DNA of 16,345 nucleotides from an uncultured Christensenellaceae bacterium (GCA_910587805.1 CAJUNM010000035.1:1-16345), one strand, 5' to 3'; positions 1-8,002 are shown, numbered from the stretch's first letter. The notes: generated from the sequence alone by a model not told the origin. Made by a program: numbers and translations.

Positions 1-1142
1 GCGTTATAGAGCAGATAGCCGAGTTGATCAAAGACCCCGCCACCGGCGAGATAATAGGTTCGCAGATCTCGAACGTTACCGTAACTTACACGTATGCCAA
101 CACGTTTATCGCGCTGCTGTGCGGACTTACTACGCTTATAGTCACGATAGTATGCTCGGTATACGGCAAGAAAATGCTCAAGATGATCCCGTTCGTAATA
201 GGCATTCTTTCGGGATATGCGCTCGCCGCGATCTTCACCGGTTTCTCGTACATAGAAGGCGCGGAATGTTTGCGCGTGATAGACTTTACCAAGTTCGCCG
301 CGATAGCCGATCCCGAGGCATGGTACCCCAACTTCTCCTTCCTCACCGCGTTCAACGTATACGGCGGTGGCTACGGAGTAGTGACCGACGGAGTGTTCAG
401 AGCGTATACCGCAAGCGAAATAGGAACTTATATCGGCTCGATAGCGGTAGCATATATACCAGTCGCGTTCGTCGTGTTCGCCGAACATATAGCCGATCAC
501 AAAAACATTTCGTCTATAATCGAAACCGATCTTCTCAAAGACCCCGGACTGCACCGTACTCTTCTCGGCGACGGCGTAGGTTCTATAGCGGGCGCGTTCT
601 TCGGCGGCTGCCCCAATACCACATACGGCGAATCGGTCGGTTGCGTAGCCATCTCGCGCAACGCCTCGGTAGTTACGATATTGACCACCGCTATAATGGC
701 AATAATATGCGCCTTCCTCGCCCCGTTCACCCTGTTCCTTTCGAGCATCCCTAAATGCGTAATGGGCGGCGTGTGCATCGCGCTCTACGGTTTTATCGCG
801 GTATCGGGATTGAAAATGGTTCAAAAATCCGATCTCAACGATCACCGCAATCTGTTCACCGTCTGCGTCATACTGATAGCGGGCGTGGGCGGCATGACGC
901 TCAACATCGGCAAAGTAACCATAACGCCCGTTGCGTGCGCGCTCATACTCGGCATTATTGTCAATCTGTTAGTCAATATCAAAAGCAAAAAATCGGATGC
1001 GCAAAATTCCGACGCAACGTCCGATACCGTCGACGCTGCGCAAGAAACCACTGCGACAACCGAAAAATCCGAAAGTGCGGAAACTGAGGAAGCTGAGGAA
1101 GCAGCGACGAATACCGACGGTGTTACCGAACAACCGGAATAA
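1..1142 (+). CDS. uraA: Uracil permease (NCS2/UraA family), 5' end cut by window
   Basis: This encodes the C-terminal part of a membrane uracil:proton symporter of the NCS2 family. The reading frame is open from base 3 with no stop, so the TTG at 24 is not a convincing start and the gene begins upstream. Two NCS2 hallmarks are visible: a substrate-site block AEHIADH (Glu codon at 483) and GGCPNTTYGESVG (Glu codon at 630), the PNTTYGE form typical of uracil rather than xanthine carriers. Several hydrophobic membrane segments follow, up to about base 990. The last roughly 53 residues form a polar tail, first Lys-rich and then rich in Asp, Glu, Thr and Ala, which is unusual for the family. upp follows after 11 bases, so the two genes form a uracil uptake and salvage operon. 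Family assignment is secure; uracil as substrate is inferred from the motif and from upp. Confidence 0.93.
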   Translation, partial: VIEQIAELIKDPATGEIIGSQISNVTVTYTYANTFIALLCGLTTLIVTIVCSVYGKKMLKMIPFVIGILSGYALAAIFTGFSYIEGAECLRVIDFTKFAAIADPEAWYPNFSFLTAFNVYGGGYGVVTDGVFRAYTASEIGTYIGSIAVAYIPVAFVVFAEHIADHKNISSIIETDLLKDPGLHRTLLGDGVGSIAGAFFGGCPNTTYGESVGCVAISRNASVVTILTTAIMAIICAFLAPFTLFLSSIPKCVMGGVCIALYGFIAVSGLKMVQKSDLNDHRNLFTVCVILIAGVGGMTLNIGKVTITPVACALILGIIVNLLVNIKSKKSDAQNSDATSDTVDAAQETTATTEKSESAETEEAEEAATNTDGVTEQPE

Positions 1143-1153
1143 AGGAGAAAATC

Positions 1154-1792
1154 ATGAAAAAATACGATAACGTAACGGTACTCGATCACCCGCTCATAAG
1201 CCACAAAATAGCGATACTGCGCTCGGTGGACACTCATACGAAAGACTTTCGCGAGCTTGTCGAAGAAATCACCACTCTGCTCACGTACGAGGCGTTCCGC
1301 GACGCGCCCACGCGAGAAGTCGAAGTAACCACACCGCTCGTCAAATGCAAACAGCGCATGGTGGTCGAAAACTCGATAGCGGTCATACCCATTCTGCGCG
1401 CGGGGCTTGGTATGGTAAGCGGCGTGCACACGCTGTTCCCCACCGCAAAGGTCGGGCATATCGGAATGTACCGCAACGAAGAAACGCTCGTGCCGCAAGA
1501 ATACTACTGCAAGCTTCCCGAGGGCATAGAGAAAAAGCGCGTGATAGTGCTCGATCCCATGCTCGCTACGGGCGGCAGCGCTTGCGCCGCGATAGATCTG
1601 CTCAAAAAACGCGGTTGCAAAGACATCAGACAAATGTCGATAATCGCCGCGCCGGAGGGTATAGAAAAGCTCGCCGAAGCGCACCCCGACGTAAAGATAT
1701 TCGTCGCCTACCTCGACGAACGGCTCAACGAAAACGGCTACATCCTGCCCGGACTCGGCGACGCGGGCGACCGACTTTTCGGCACTAAGTAA
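1154..1792 (+). CDS. upp: Uracil phosphoribosyltransferase
   Basis: Cytoplasmic salvage enzyme converting uracil and PRPP to UMP and pyrophosphate. At 212 residues it is full length for the family (about 209). The PRPP-binding loop VIVLDPMLATGGSA spans residues 130-143, and the C-terminal uracil-binding segment GLGDAGDRLFGTK spans residues 200-212. The start is supported by AAAGGAG a few bases upstream and by the usual N-terminus (DHPLISHKIAILR). It lies 11 bases after the permease gene and ends at a strong terminator (1809-1844), so it closes the operon. A decayed copy of its last roughly 66 codons lies about 4.4 kb downstream at 6190-6404 in the same direction. Confidence 0.97.
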   Translation: MKKYDNVTVLDHPLISHKIAILRSVDTHTKDFRELVEEITTLLTYEAFRDAPTREVEVTTPLVKCKQRMVVENSIAVIPILRAGLGMVSGVHTLFPTAKVGHIGMYRNEETLVPQEYYCKLPEGIEKKRVIVLDPMLATGGSACAAIDLLKKRGCKDIRQMSIIAAPEGIEKLAEAHPDVKIFVAYLDERLNENGYILPGLGDAGDRLFGTK

Positions 1793-1808
1793 ATTCATAT
1801 ATAGATAT

Positions 1809-1844
1809 AACGAACGCTCACGAATTTAGGGGCGTTCGTTTTTT
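1809..1844 (+). terminator. Intrinsic terminator of the uraA-upp operon
   Basis: A perfect 9-bp stem, AACGAACGC (1809-1817) with GCGTTCGTT (1832-1840), is followed at once by further T residues (1841-1844). It lies 17 bases past the upp stop codon. Confidence 0.85.
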
Positions 1845-1852
1845 CGTTGACA

Positions 1853-1882
1853 AAAAGCGCAGACGATACGGTCTGCGCTTTT
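1853..1882. terminator. Bidirectional terminator between convergent operons
   Basis: A perfect 12-bp stem, AAAAGCGCAGAC (1853-1864) with GTCTGCGCTTTT (1871-1882), has a 6-base loop. Its outer A:T pairs supply a T-run on either strand. On the minus strand it lies about 30 bases past the stop of the lipoprotein gene at 1915-3447, which it probably serves; on the plus strand it backs up the upp terminator. Confidence 0.82.
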
Positions 1883-1914
1883 GACGCGTTGATTACTGTT
1901 TACGATTCATAGTG

Positions 1915-3447
1915 TTAACCGAAATCGAAATACGGTGTCTCGCCTTCCTCGAGTTTCCATTTAACGTCCGTCAATCTCAAGTTACTCTTGACAACGGCGG
2001 GCGTAGTCCAATCGTCGAGCGTCATTACCTCGCAGCCGTTGGCGTTGCCGCTCGCCTCACTGTCTACATAACAATTCGTAATGAGCTTATCTTCGAGCTT
2101 TGTCGGGCAGAATGCGTCGTTTTTGTATTCAAAGGTTACGAACAAGCCGACGGTCGGGGAATACGACGCGCAGTAAGCAAACCGCGCTTTCGCATTCGAC
2201 GCGCCGGCAAATCCGCCTTCGCTCAGCTCTTTTATTTGATCGCCGTCATTATCGTAATAATCAACGTGCCTATAAAACTCATTGTTCACGGCAAAACACG
2301 ACATTATGGGCGAATCCCCCGCATACCCGCAAAATCCGCCGAAATCGACCTGACACGAGCTCTTGTCCTCTTTTTTACGTCCGCCGATAGTGATCTTATT
2401 ATCTGCGGCATAGCACTGCGTCAAAGCCCCGTAAGTAGTACCGGCAAATCCGCCTATGTAGTTTGAACCCGAACAATTCGATACGATAACGTTGTTTTCG
2501 GCGCAGCTCGAAGTAATTATTGCGCCTTCACTGCAAGAGCCTATAGCTCCGCCGATGCACTGTTCGGACGTGGAATAAAGTCCGGCTATACCGGATTGCC
2601 ACCACGTTGCGTTTCCCGTAATGGTATTGTCGTGCGCAACGGAGTATTTAAGGTTTGTCGAACCGCCGGCTACACCCATAAGTCCGCCTATATACGGCGT
2701 ATTCATAAAATACCCCGCGGCGACGGTTATCGAGCTGTTCTTTACTACGCAGTCGGAAACTTCGCCGTTCGCCGTTCCCACTATGCCGCCCGCTCTTACG
2801 GAAAATTTTACGCTGTTCTTGCTTGCCGTAACGTCGACTTTTACGTTGTCCGCAGAACATCCGCGAATATAAGCTTCTCCAAGCGTCGCGCCCACATGTT
2901 TTTGATAATGGTTCATGGTGCCTGCGATAACGCCGATATGATAACGTCCTTCATAATAATGATTGTTACTATAATTAGACAGCGTAATCTTCATTTCGCT
3001 GTTTTTGACGTGGACGTTCTCGATCGCAAGCTTATAAAGCGTTTCGCGAAAACCGCCGCCGCTTGTACTAACGGCGCGGTTTGCCACCATACCGAAACAG
3101 AATTCATCTTGCATTCTCGGATTGGCAATAAGCGTAATTCCGTCGAGTGTGAGATTTTTCACTTCGCTCGCCTCGAACATGGAAATATCCTCTACGATCG
3201 CGTTTGAAATCGTATGCCCGTTTCCGTCGATCGATACGGCGCCTATGCGTTTGGTTGTTTCGCCGTCCGCATCTATATCGGCGTCGAGAACGATACGGCA
3301 ATCGCTCCCCGCGGATTTCAATTCCGCCCAAGTCGACACGTGAACTGCAGGAGCAACGTGCCCGCCGCATGCTACGGTTGGAAAGCTCGCGCATACGAGC
3401 AACGCGCAGCACGCCAAACATTTCAATACTACCCTGACTTTTTTCAT
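1915..3447 (-). CDS. GLUG-repeat (beta-helix-like) surface lipoprotein, distal paralogue
   Basis: Predicted 510-residue surface lipoprotein of unknown function. The start at 3447 is chosen over an in-frame ATG at 3513 because it gives a signal peptide at once (MKKVRVVLK, then a hydrophobic stretch) ending in a lipobox-like TVAC with Cys27, and because AAGAGGTGA lies just upstream; the longer form would overlap the preceding gene. The mature part opens with DGNGHTISN (residues 74-82), then carries repeated GG-[IVLFMC]-x-G blocks near residues 220, 254, 299, 332, 369 and 411, each followed by a Cys-containing strand (SDCVV, TSSCA, TQCYA, MSCFA). This is the GLUG pattern, expected to stack as a right-handed beta helix. 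The C-terminus (VKWKLEEGETPYFDFG) resembles that of the neighbouring paralogue. No catalytic residues are recognisable. It is last in a three-gene operon, 16 bases after the preceding stop. Confidence 0.85.
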   Translation of the reverse strand: MKKVRVVLKCLACCALLVCASFPTVACGGHVAPAVHVSTWAELKSAGSDCRIVLDADIDADGETTKRIGAVSIDGNGHTISNAIVEDISMFEASEVKNLTLDGITLIANPRMQDEFCFGMVANRAVSTSGGGFRETLYKLAIENVHVKNSEMKITLSNYSNNHYYEGRYHIGVIAGTMNHYQKHVGATLGEAYIRGCSADNVKVDVTASKNSVKFSVRAGGIVGTANGEVSDCVVKNSSITVAAGYFMNTPYIGGLMGVAGGSTNLKYSVAHDNTITGNATWWQSGIAGLYSTSEQCIGGAIGSCSEGAIITSSCAENNVIVSNCSGSNYIGGFAGTTYGALTQCYAADNKITIGGRKKEDKSSCQVDFGGFCGYAGDSPIMSCFAVNNEFYRHVDYYDNDGDQIKELSEGGFAGASNAKARFAYCASYSPTVGLFVTFEYKNDAFCPTKLEDKLITNCYVDSEASGNANGCEVMTLDDWTTPAVVKSNLRLTDVKWKLEEGETPYFDFG

Positions 3448-3463
3448 TGATGTCACCTCTTTT

Positions 3464-4810
3464 CTATATATTGAAAGACGGCTTGCTTCCGTCTTTAAGC
3501 GACCACACTTCATCGTCGAGTTTCAAGTTTTCTTTGAGCCACTCAACCGACAAAAACTCTTCGTCGCCTATTATCGTCGCTACCTTATCGATAATAGGAT
3601 CGCCGCCGTACGCATAGCAATTTACAAGATAATCTACGTTCGGGGCAAAGCTGTAAAATTTCGTCGGGTTTCCCGCCCAGCTTATATGCTCCGACGCGCA
3701 ATAGCTGACCGTAGATCCGACCGAAGCCGCAAATCCCGCCGCATACGAAACCGAATCATGACATTCTATTTTGTTGCCGTACGCCACGCACGATCGAACC
3801 GTGTCGTTTGTCGCGCCCGCAAAACCGCCGAAATACGACGTTTCGCCTTTACCCGTTGCGGACGATACGATCGTGTTGTCGCGGCTCAGGCAGTCGGACG
3901 CTTTGCCGCTGTTTGCTCCGACAAGCCCGCCGACACGGTTTTTTTGCTTACCCACCGCGATCGCATTATTTTCGGATAGACATCTTTTCATTACGCCTCC
4001 GTTAATGCCGACCAAACCGCCGACGCTGCCTTCATCGGACTTCAGATCGCAATCGCGCGCCGAGCAATCTTCCAACTTATATTCCGCCTTATTGGCGAAC
4101 GGGCGCAGATACCCTATAACGCCGCCCAACATACCGTCGGAATCGATTTTCACTCCGTTTGCAGTGCATTTCGTTATATGCGCGCTGCCGTCTCCGGCTA
4201 TCCCGCCTATATAGCCGAACTTAAACGAAACGATCTCGCATTTATCGACGCGGCAGTCGGAAACTTCTCCGCCGTTTTCGTAAACGTCTCCTAATATTTC
4301 GCTTCCGTGAACATTTCCGACTATTCCGCCGCACTGTAACATCCCGTCGTCGGCGTACACGTCTATGTATGCGTTTGTGACAGCGACGCCACGTACCGCA
4401 ACTGCCTCGCCGACCGCCGCACCTATGCGCAGAAAGTTTGCCGAAAACGTGCTTGCGGCATTTACGGTCACGCCGTCGAACGTAACGTTCTCGATGCGCT
4501 CGCATGTCGCCAAAAATCCGAAATAAACGTTGTTGCCGATTATGCAAGACTTGCTTATCGCGACGTTTGAAATCGTATGACCGTTACCGTCGAAAGCTTT
4601 GACGGAAAGCGGCGTCCAATCGCGACCTTGCAGATCGAGATCGCATGTAAGCCTGTAACTTTTTTTGCTGTCCATGGCATATAATTCTTCGAGCGACGAT
4701 ATATCGATAGGCGTGTTATTTATCGACGAATCGCAACCTATCGAGATCACGGACATTCCGCAAGCAATTATAAGCGAAAGCAACGTGCAAATTATTTTTT
4801 TCGTTCTCAT
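3464..4810 (-). CDS. GLUG-repeat (beta-helix-like) surface lipoprotein, proximal paralogue
   Basis: Predicted 448-residue lipoprotein. The signal peptide MRTKKIICTLL... ends in ISIGC, with Cys26 as the lipidation site. DGNGHTISN at residues 74-82 is identical to the motif in the downstream paralogue, and GLUG-type GG-x-[VIA]-G blocks occur near residues 161, 202, 229, 264, 294 and 328. Most are followed by a strand bearing one Cys (SDCRV, TKCTA, EDCSA, KRCLS, SDCLS, RSCVA), which suggests an internal Cys ladder in a beta helix. The C-terminus EVWSLKDGSKPSFNI has the W-x-L-x-x-G-x-x-P form common at the end of such proteins. The start is supported by AAGGAGA. It lies 12 bases after the upstream lipoprotein gene and 16 before the next. 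Adhesion or glycan binding is possible but not shown by sequence. Confidence 0.86.
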   Translation of the reverse strand: MRTKKIICTLLSLIIACGMSVISIGCDSSINNTPIDISSLEELYAMDSKKSYRLTCDLDLQGRDWTPLSVKAFDGNGHTISNVAISKSCIIGNNVYFGFLATCERIENVTFDGVTVNAASTFSANFLRIGAAVGEAVAVRGVAVTNAYIDVYADDGMLQCGGIVGNVHGSEILGDVYENGGEVSDCRVDKCEIVSFKFGYIGGIAGDGSAHITKCTANGVKIDSDGMLGGVIGYLRPFANKAEYKLEDCSARDCDLKSDEGSVGGLVGINGGVMKRCLSENNAIAVGKQKNRVGGLVGANSGKASDCLSRDNTIVSSATGKGETSYFGGFAGATNDTVRSCVAYGNKIECHDSVSYAAGFAASVGSTVSYCASEHISWAGNPTKFYSFAPNVDYLVNCYAYGGDPIIDKVATIIGDEEFLSVEWLKENLKLDDEVWSLKDGSKPSFNI

Positions 4811-4822
4811 TAAAGTCTCCTT

Positions 4823-5944
4823 CTATTTATCGGAAAGATCGATCAGCCTGCCGCTTTTTACGATCTTGTTTTGTATCATTCCTTCTTCTCTCGTTCCGTC
4901 CACGCCGTCGCAATCCGCGTCGGTACAGCCGAAATGCTTGATATTTCCCGTCAGCGCTTTCGGATCGTCGCCGCGTCCGCCTTTTTTACCCGAGATCCCC
5001 CATTCGAGCGAAAGCTCGCAATCGTCATACGACATGTCGAGCAGCAAATACTTGCAAAAAACGGGCGCGCCGCCTCTGCCTCCGTTTCCGCCGTGTCCGT
5101 AAGTAGCGGTCGAGCCGAGCGTCGCGCTCGCACCGCGAGCGCCGTTTTGCGCGTCTCCGCCCTTTAGAGCGAGCGATCCGCCGCCGCGAACGACGACCGA
5201 AGAAACATACAAAGCGTGTATTCCGTTGCGTCCTCGATTGCCGTCGTGTTCGGTATTGACGTCTGGAACATACGGCTTTTCTGTGATTTTTCCGCCGTCC
5301 ACGGAGCACTCGCCCTCTACGGAAAAAACGACGCTCCAATCGTGTGCTTTGCGTTCATACGATAACGGCGCGGTCGAAATCGTCGCATAATAATCGTATT
5401 GTCCGTCCTCGTTTACAAGCGCGACGTTTTTTAACGAAAATACCAAGTCGTTCGAGCGCTTTTCTATCACAAAGCAAGCGGAAACCGTCGTTTGCGTTTC
5501 ACGCTCGATAACGATCATTCTCACATCCGACGGAATCCTGCGCACACCGAGCGAGTTATCGACAAACGTAACTATCTCGTTCGCGCTGTAATTCGTATTT
5601 TTGCTGACCGTAGTGGATTTTGAAAAATCCGAAACGCCCGAGGCATATACGGCTTTGACGCGTATTTTGCGATCGTTATCCGATTTTACTATAGCATAGC
5701 TCGTAGCTGTCGTAACGCCCAACTTCTCGTTCCCGTCGTAAACTTCGTACGACGTTGCGCCCGAACATGCGTTCCAATATACTTCGTCGCCGAGCGAATA
5801 CGCAGACGGTGCGAACAAGTCGTCGCGCACCGGCGGCACTTCGGTGTTTTTGTTCGGGTCGGGTTCTGCGTTGCAGCCGATCAGGCACACGGCTGCCGCC
5901 ACAGCCGACAATATCGCAACAAACGATCTTTTTACTGTGTTCAT
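4823..5944 (-). CDS. Lipoprotein with FN3-like domain and Gly-rich repeats
   Basis: First gene of the lipoprotein operon, 373 residues. The ATG at 5944 is preferred over the in-frame ATG at 5977 because CAGGAGA lies 9 bases before it and it gives a normal signal peptide ending in the clear lipobox LIGC (Cys24); 5977 has no ribosome site. Residues about 44-115 look like a fibronectin type III-like sandwich (VYWNACSGATSYEVYDG..., IRVKAVYASGVSDFSKS). Residues about 120-215 are another beta-rich region. Residues about 234-295 and 317-326 are Gly-rich (GGDAQNGARG, GHGGNGGRGG, GKKGGRG), like stacked-turn surface proteins. No enzyme motif is visible. The order Gly-rich lipoprotein followed by two GLUG lipoproteins suggests a co-displayed surface set. 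Its promoter has a variable-looking G tract (6028-6055). Confidence 0.82.
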   Translation of the reverse strand: MNTVKRSFVAILSAVAAAVCLIGCNAEPDPNKNTEVPPVRDDLFAPSAYSLGDEVYWNACSGATSYEVYDGNEKLGVTTATSYAIVKSDNDRKIRVKAVYASGVSDFSKSTTVSKNTNYSANEIVTFVDNSLGVRRIPSDVRMIVIERETQTTVSACFVIEKRSNDLVFSLKNVALVNEDGQYDYYATISTAPLSYERKAHDWSVVFSVEGECSVDGGKITEKPYVPDVNTEHDGNRGRNGIHALYVSSVVVRGGGSLALKGGDAQNGARGASATLGSTATYGHGGNGGRGGAPVFCKYLLLDMSYDDCELSLEWGISGKKGGRGDDPKALTGNIKHFGCTDADCDGVDGTREEGMIQNKIVKSGRLIDLSDK

Positions 5945-6027
5945 TCGCGCACGTCTCCTGTTAGTTTTAATTTTCATCGTTTAAGCACGCACAATGCCTA
6001 TGACGATACCTATAAATTTCCAATAAT

Positions 6028-6055
6028 ATGATAACACTACCCCCCCCCGTGTCAA
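6028..6055 (-). promoter_or_regulatory. Promoter of the lipoprotein operon with a 9-G spacer tract
   Basis: Read on the minus strand, a perfect -35 TTGACA (6055-6050) is followed by C, nine G (6048-6040), TAGTGT, and the -10 TATCAT (6033-6028). The spacer is 16 bp, close to the sigma-A optimum, and TGT before the -10 gives an extended -10. The predicted start near 6021 leaves a leader of about 77 bases to the ATG at 5944. The whole block recurs at 8021-8053 with a longer G tract. Confidence 0.75.
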
Positions 6056-6189
6056 GCGAAACATGCGCATTATTCGGAATATTCTTGCTGTTTTTCCGTA
6101 CCGCGCTGCAAACGCTGAGCTTTGCACGCCGCAGTTGTTCACATTCATCTATGCGAGCGCGCAACGTGCGAAATTTCGCAGCAAAAAAA
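6056..6189. other. Non-coding stretch between the lipoprotein promoter and the upp remnant
   Basis: No credible gene, RNA or terminator was seen here. The antisense frame through it (5967-6278, minus) runs across the G tract and the upp remnant and has no ribosome site, so it is not called. One boundary of the putative upp duplication should lie at about 6190. Confidence 0.5.
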
Positions 6190-6404
6190 GCGGACGCATG
6201 AGTCGAGATCGATCCGCTTAAAAAACGCGGTTGCAAGGACATAAGACAAATGTCGATAATCGCCGCGCCCGAAACCATAGAAAAACTCGCCGAGTCGCGC
6301 CCCGACGTAAAGATATTCGTCGCCTATCTCGACAAACGCTCAATGAAAACGGATACACGCGCGGATTCGGCGACGCAGGCGACCGACTTTTCGGCGCTAA
6401 GTAA
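6190..6404 (+). pseudogene. Decayed 3' fragment of upp
   Basis: The sequence aligns with the last roughly 66 codons and stop of the intact upp at 1154-1792. By hand, from 6207 to 6404 it shows about 23 mismatches plus a 1-base and a 3-base gap over about 200 columns. Stretches such as AAATGTCGATAATCGCCGCG and GACGTAAAGATATTCGTCGC are identical. The 1-base deletion (CGGCTC to CGCTC, near 6340) shifts the frame after the YLD-K-R block. The PRPP loop and everything before it are absent, so no functional enzyme can be made. Clear similarity fades upstream of about 6190 and just after the stop. The fragment faces the same way as upp, so the two bracket the lipoprotein operon as imperfect direct repeats. 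Confidence 0.92.
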
Positions 6405-6420
6405 ATTAACGAAAAATGCG

Positions 6421-6457
6421 AACGGCGCTCCCGATCGAATCGGAAACGCCGTTTTTT
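6421..6457 (+). terminator. Intrinsic terminator after the upp remnant
   Basis: AACGGCG (6421-6427) pairs with CGCCGTT (6447-6453), with an inner CCGAT/ATCGG stem, followed by a T-run to 6457. It differs from the terminator after intact upp. On the minus strand the same hairpin lies about 50 bases beyond the DUF898-type gene but with a poorer T-run. Confidence 0.75.
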
Positions 6458-6504
6458 AATTCAGATACAGTTCTTAAAATCCGCTTTTGCAAGAAGTAAA
6501 ATAT

Positions 6505-7947
6505 TTACGCCGCTTGCTCTTTTTCAACGATATGCGTATGCGAAACCGTCCATTTCAGCGTCTTGATTTTCAGCCAGAATACGAATATGCCTAATGTTAC
6601 TATCGTCAAAAACGACCAAAGCAATCTTTTGCCGAAATATTGCATCGCCTTTCCGTCGAACGACAGTCTTTCGCCGTCGATAATTCTGTGCTTGCAAAAC
6701 CATCTTTCCTTATAGCAATGCGCCCAGCACTGTCCGAAAGACAACGTTATGATCGTAACAAAGTTGCAAAGCCAGTTAACGCCGAGCAACTGATACCAAC
6801 GTCCGTCGAATTCCGAATTTTTTTCTTTCTTTTGCGTACTCGTACTCTCCGTTTGTTCGTTTCCCGTTTGCTCGCTCGCGTCCGCAATCTCGTCCGCAAA
6901 ATGCGTATGTAACGTGCACCATTTCTCTATAGCCACCTTTGCGCACAGTACATAATATATTCCGAACGTAATTGCCGATAAAAACAGCAACAGCATATAT
7001 CTGCCCATAAACTGCAAACCGTTTCCGTCGAAGACCTGCTGTCTCCCGTCGATAAACGTATGCGACGCTTTCCATTTCAACTTCCAACACGCCATAAACG
7101 GATAGCAAATACCGAGAGTAATAAACGTAACAAACGCAGAAACCCATTCGATAACGGCGTTCATAAACGCGCCGCCCGTAAACGTCGACTCTTTGTTCGC
7201 AATTGCCTCTTCCTTTCTGCGGCGTTCCTCCGCCTCTTTTTTCGCCTTTTTGATCTCGCGCAGAGGTTTCGCGCCTCTCAAACCGCCCAATATGCCTATA
7301 ACGCCGAGTCCGTAAGCATAAACAAACAATACGCCGAGCACTACGCTCAAATAGTTTACCCACAGTACTTTTTTACCCAAAAACGCAGCCATCATCTGCA
7401 ATCCGCCGAGAGCAATGATCGCCAATCCTATCGAAAGGAATACCGTCATCACCGTCGAAAGTCCCAATCCGTCCCAACCGCCGTATTCCGTAAATTGATC
7501 GAACTTGTATGTATTTTCAAAGCTTACGGTAATCTTTTCTCCGTCGTCTCTCGCGAAAGTGAACGTTTCTTCATTCATATTTTCGGACAAGAACACATAG
7601 ATTTCCTCTTCCGCGCCGGCGTTTCCGGGGTCGACTGCCAGATACGGTTCTTCCCGATCCTGCAAATAAAATTTCGCCGATCTGCCGTCGTCGAGACGCA
7701 CATCGAAACTGCCGTCTCCGTTACCGCTGTAATGACCGCCGCCGAATAATCCCGGGGTACCGTAATTTTTCAGCCACTCCAAATACGAATTGCCGTGATA
7801 TGAAGAAATGCGCGTAACAATTCCTACACAAGTAAAAACAACGCCCATGACAAGCAACCCGATTGCATAGATAAGCCGCAACTTAAACCCGTCGCCCTTC
7901 TTTGCGGCTTTGCTCTCTTTCGCAACCGTTTTGTTTTCTGTTTCCAT
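6505..7947 (-). CDS. Polytopic membrane protein with two DUF898/YjgN-like repeats
   Basis: Predicted 480-residue membrane protein of unknown function. The start at 7947 has GGAGGT just before it; the in-frame ATG at 7971 has none. In order: a short Lys-rich N-terminus; a membrane segment at about 25-45; an outside-facing polar domain of about 115 residues (about 46-160); membrane segments at about 163-185 and 193-223; a highly charged Lys/Glu/Arg helix at 228-252; then two copies of one module at about 257-350 and 379-472. Shared features of the copies are WxxxFVTxITL, KxxWxxxHxxIDGxxxxFDGxxxQxxG, and a second membrane hairpin ending in a THTH- or LHTH-like motif. This fits the DUF898 (YjgN) family, normally a single unit. 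A Ser/Thr/Glu-rich linker separates the copies. Transcription probably starts from the 14-G promoter at 8021-8053. Confidence 0.8.
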   Translation of the reverse strand: METENKTVAKESKAAKKGDGFKLRLIYAIGLLVMGVVFTCVGIVTRISSYHGNSYLEWLKNYGTPGLFGGGHYSGNGDGSFDVRLDDGRSAKFYLQDREEPYLAVDPGNAGAEEEIYVFLSENMNEETFTFARDDGEKITVSFENTYKFDQFTEYGGWDGLGLSTVMTVFLSIGLAIIALGGLQMMAAFLGKKVLWVNYLSVVLGVLFVYAYGLGVIGILGGLRGAKPLREIKKAKKEAEERRRKEEAIANKESTFTGGAFMNAVIEWVSAFVTFITLGICYPFMACWKLKWKASHTFIDGRQQVFDGNGLQFMGRYMLLLFLSAITFGIYYVLCAKVAIEKWCTLHTHFADEIADASEQTGNEQTESTSTQKKEKNSEFDGRWYQLLGVNWLCNFVTIITLSFGQCWAHCYKERWFCKHRIIDGERLSFDGKAMQYFGKRLLWSFLTIVTLGIFVFWLKIKTLKWTVSHTHIVEKEQAA

Positions 7948-8002
7948 AATACCTCCATAAAACAAAACCATACGGATCGATGTGGAATCTTTGTATGATT
8001 TT

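Noticed and set aside
24..26. TTG at 24 as the true start of the permease
   Set aside because: The frame is open from base 3 and the family needs more N-terminal membrane segments, so the gene is cut by the window.
842..1798. Long minus-strand frame opposite the permease end and upp
   Set aside because: Both strongly recognised genes lie on the plus strand; this frame has no ribosome site or family motif and is a composition shadow.
3448..3513. 22-residue upstream extension of the distal GLUG lipoprotein
   Set aside because: It would bury the signal peptide and overlap the preceding gene, while the start at 3447 has its own ribosome site.
5967..6278. 103-codon minus-strand frame across the G tract and the upp remnant
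   Set aside because: It runs antisense through the upp pseudogene, has no ribosome site and shows no protein-like family features; the G tract is explained better as a promoter spacer.
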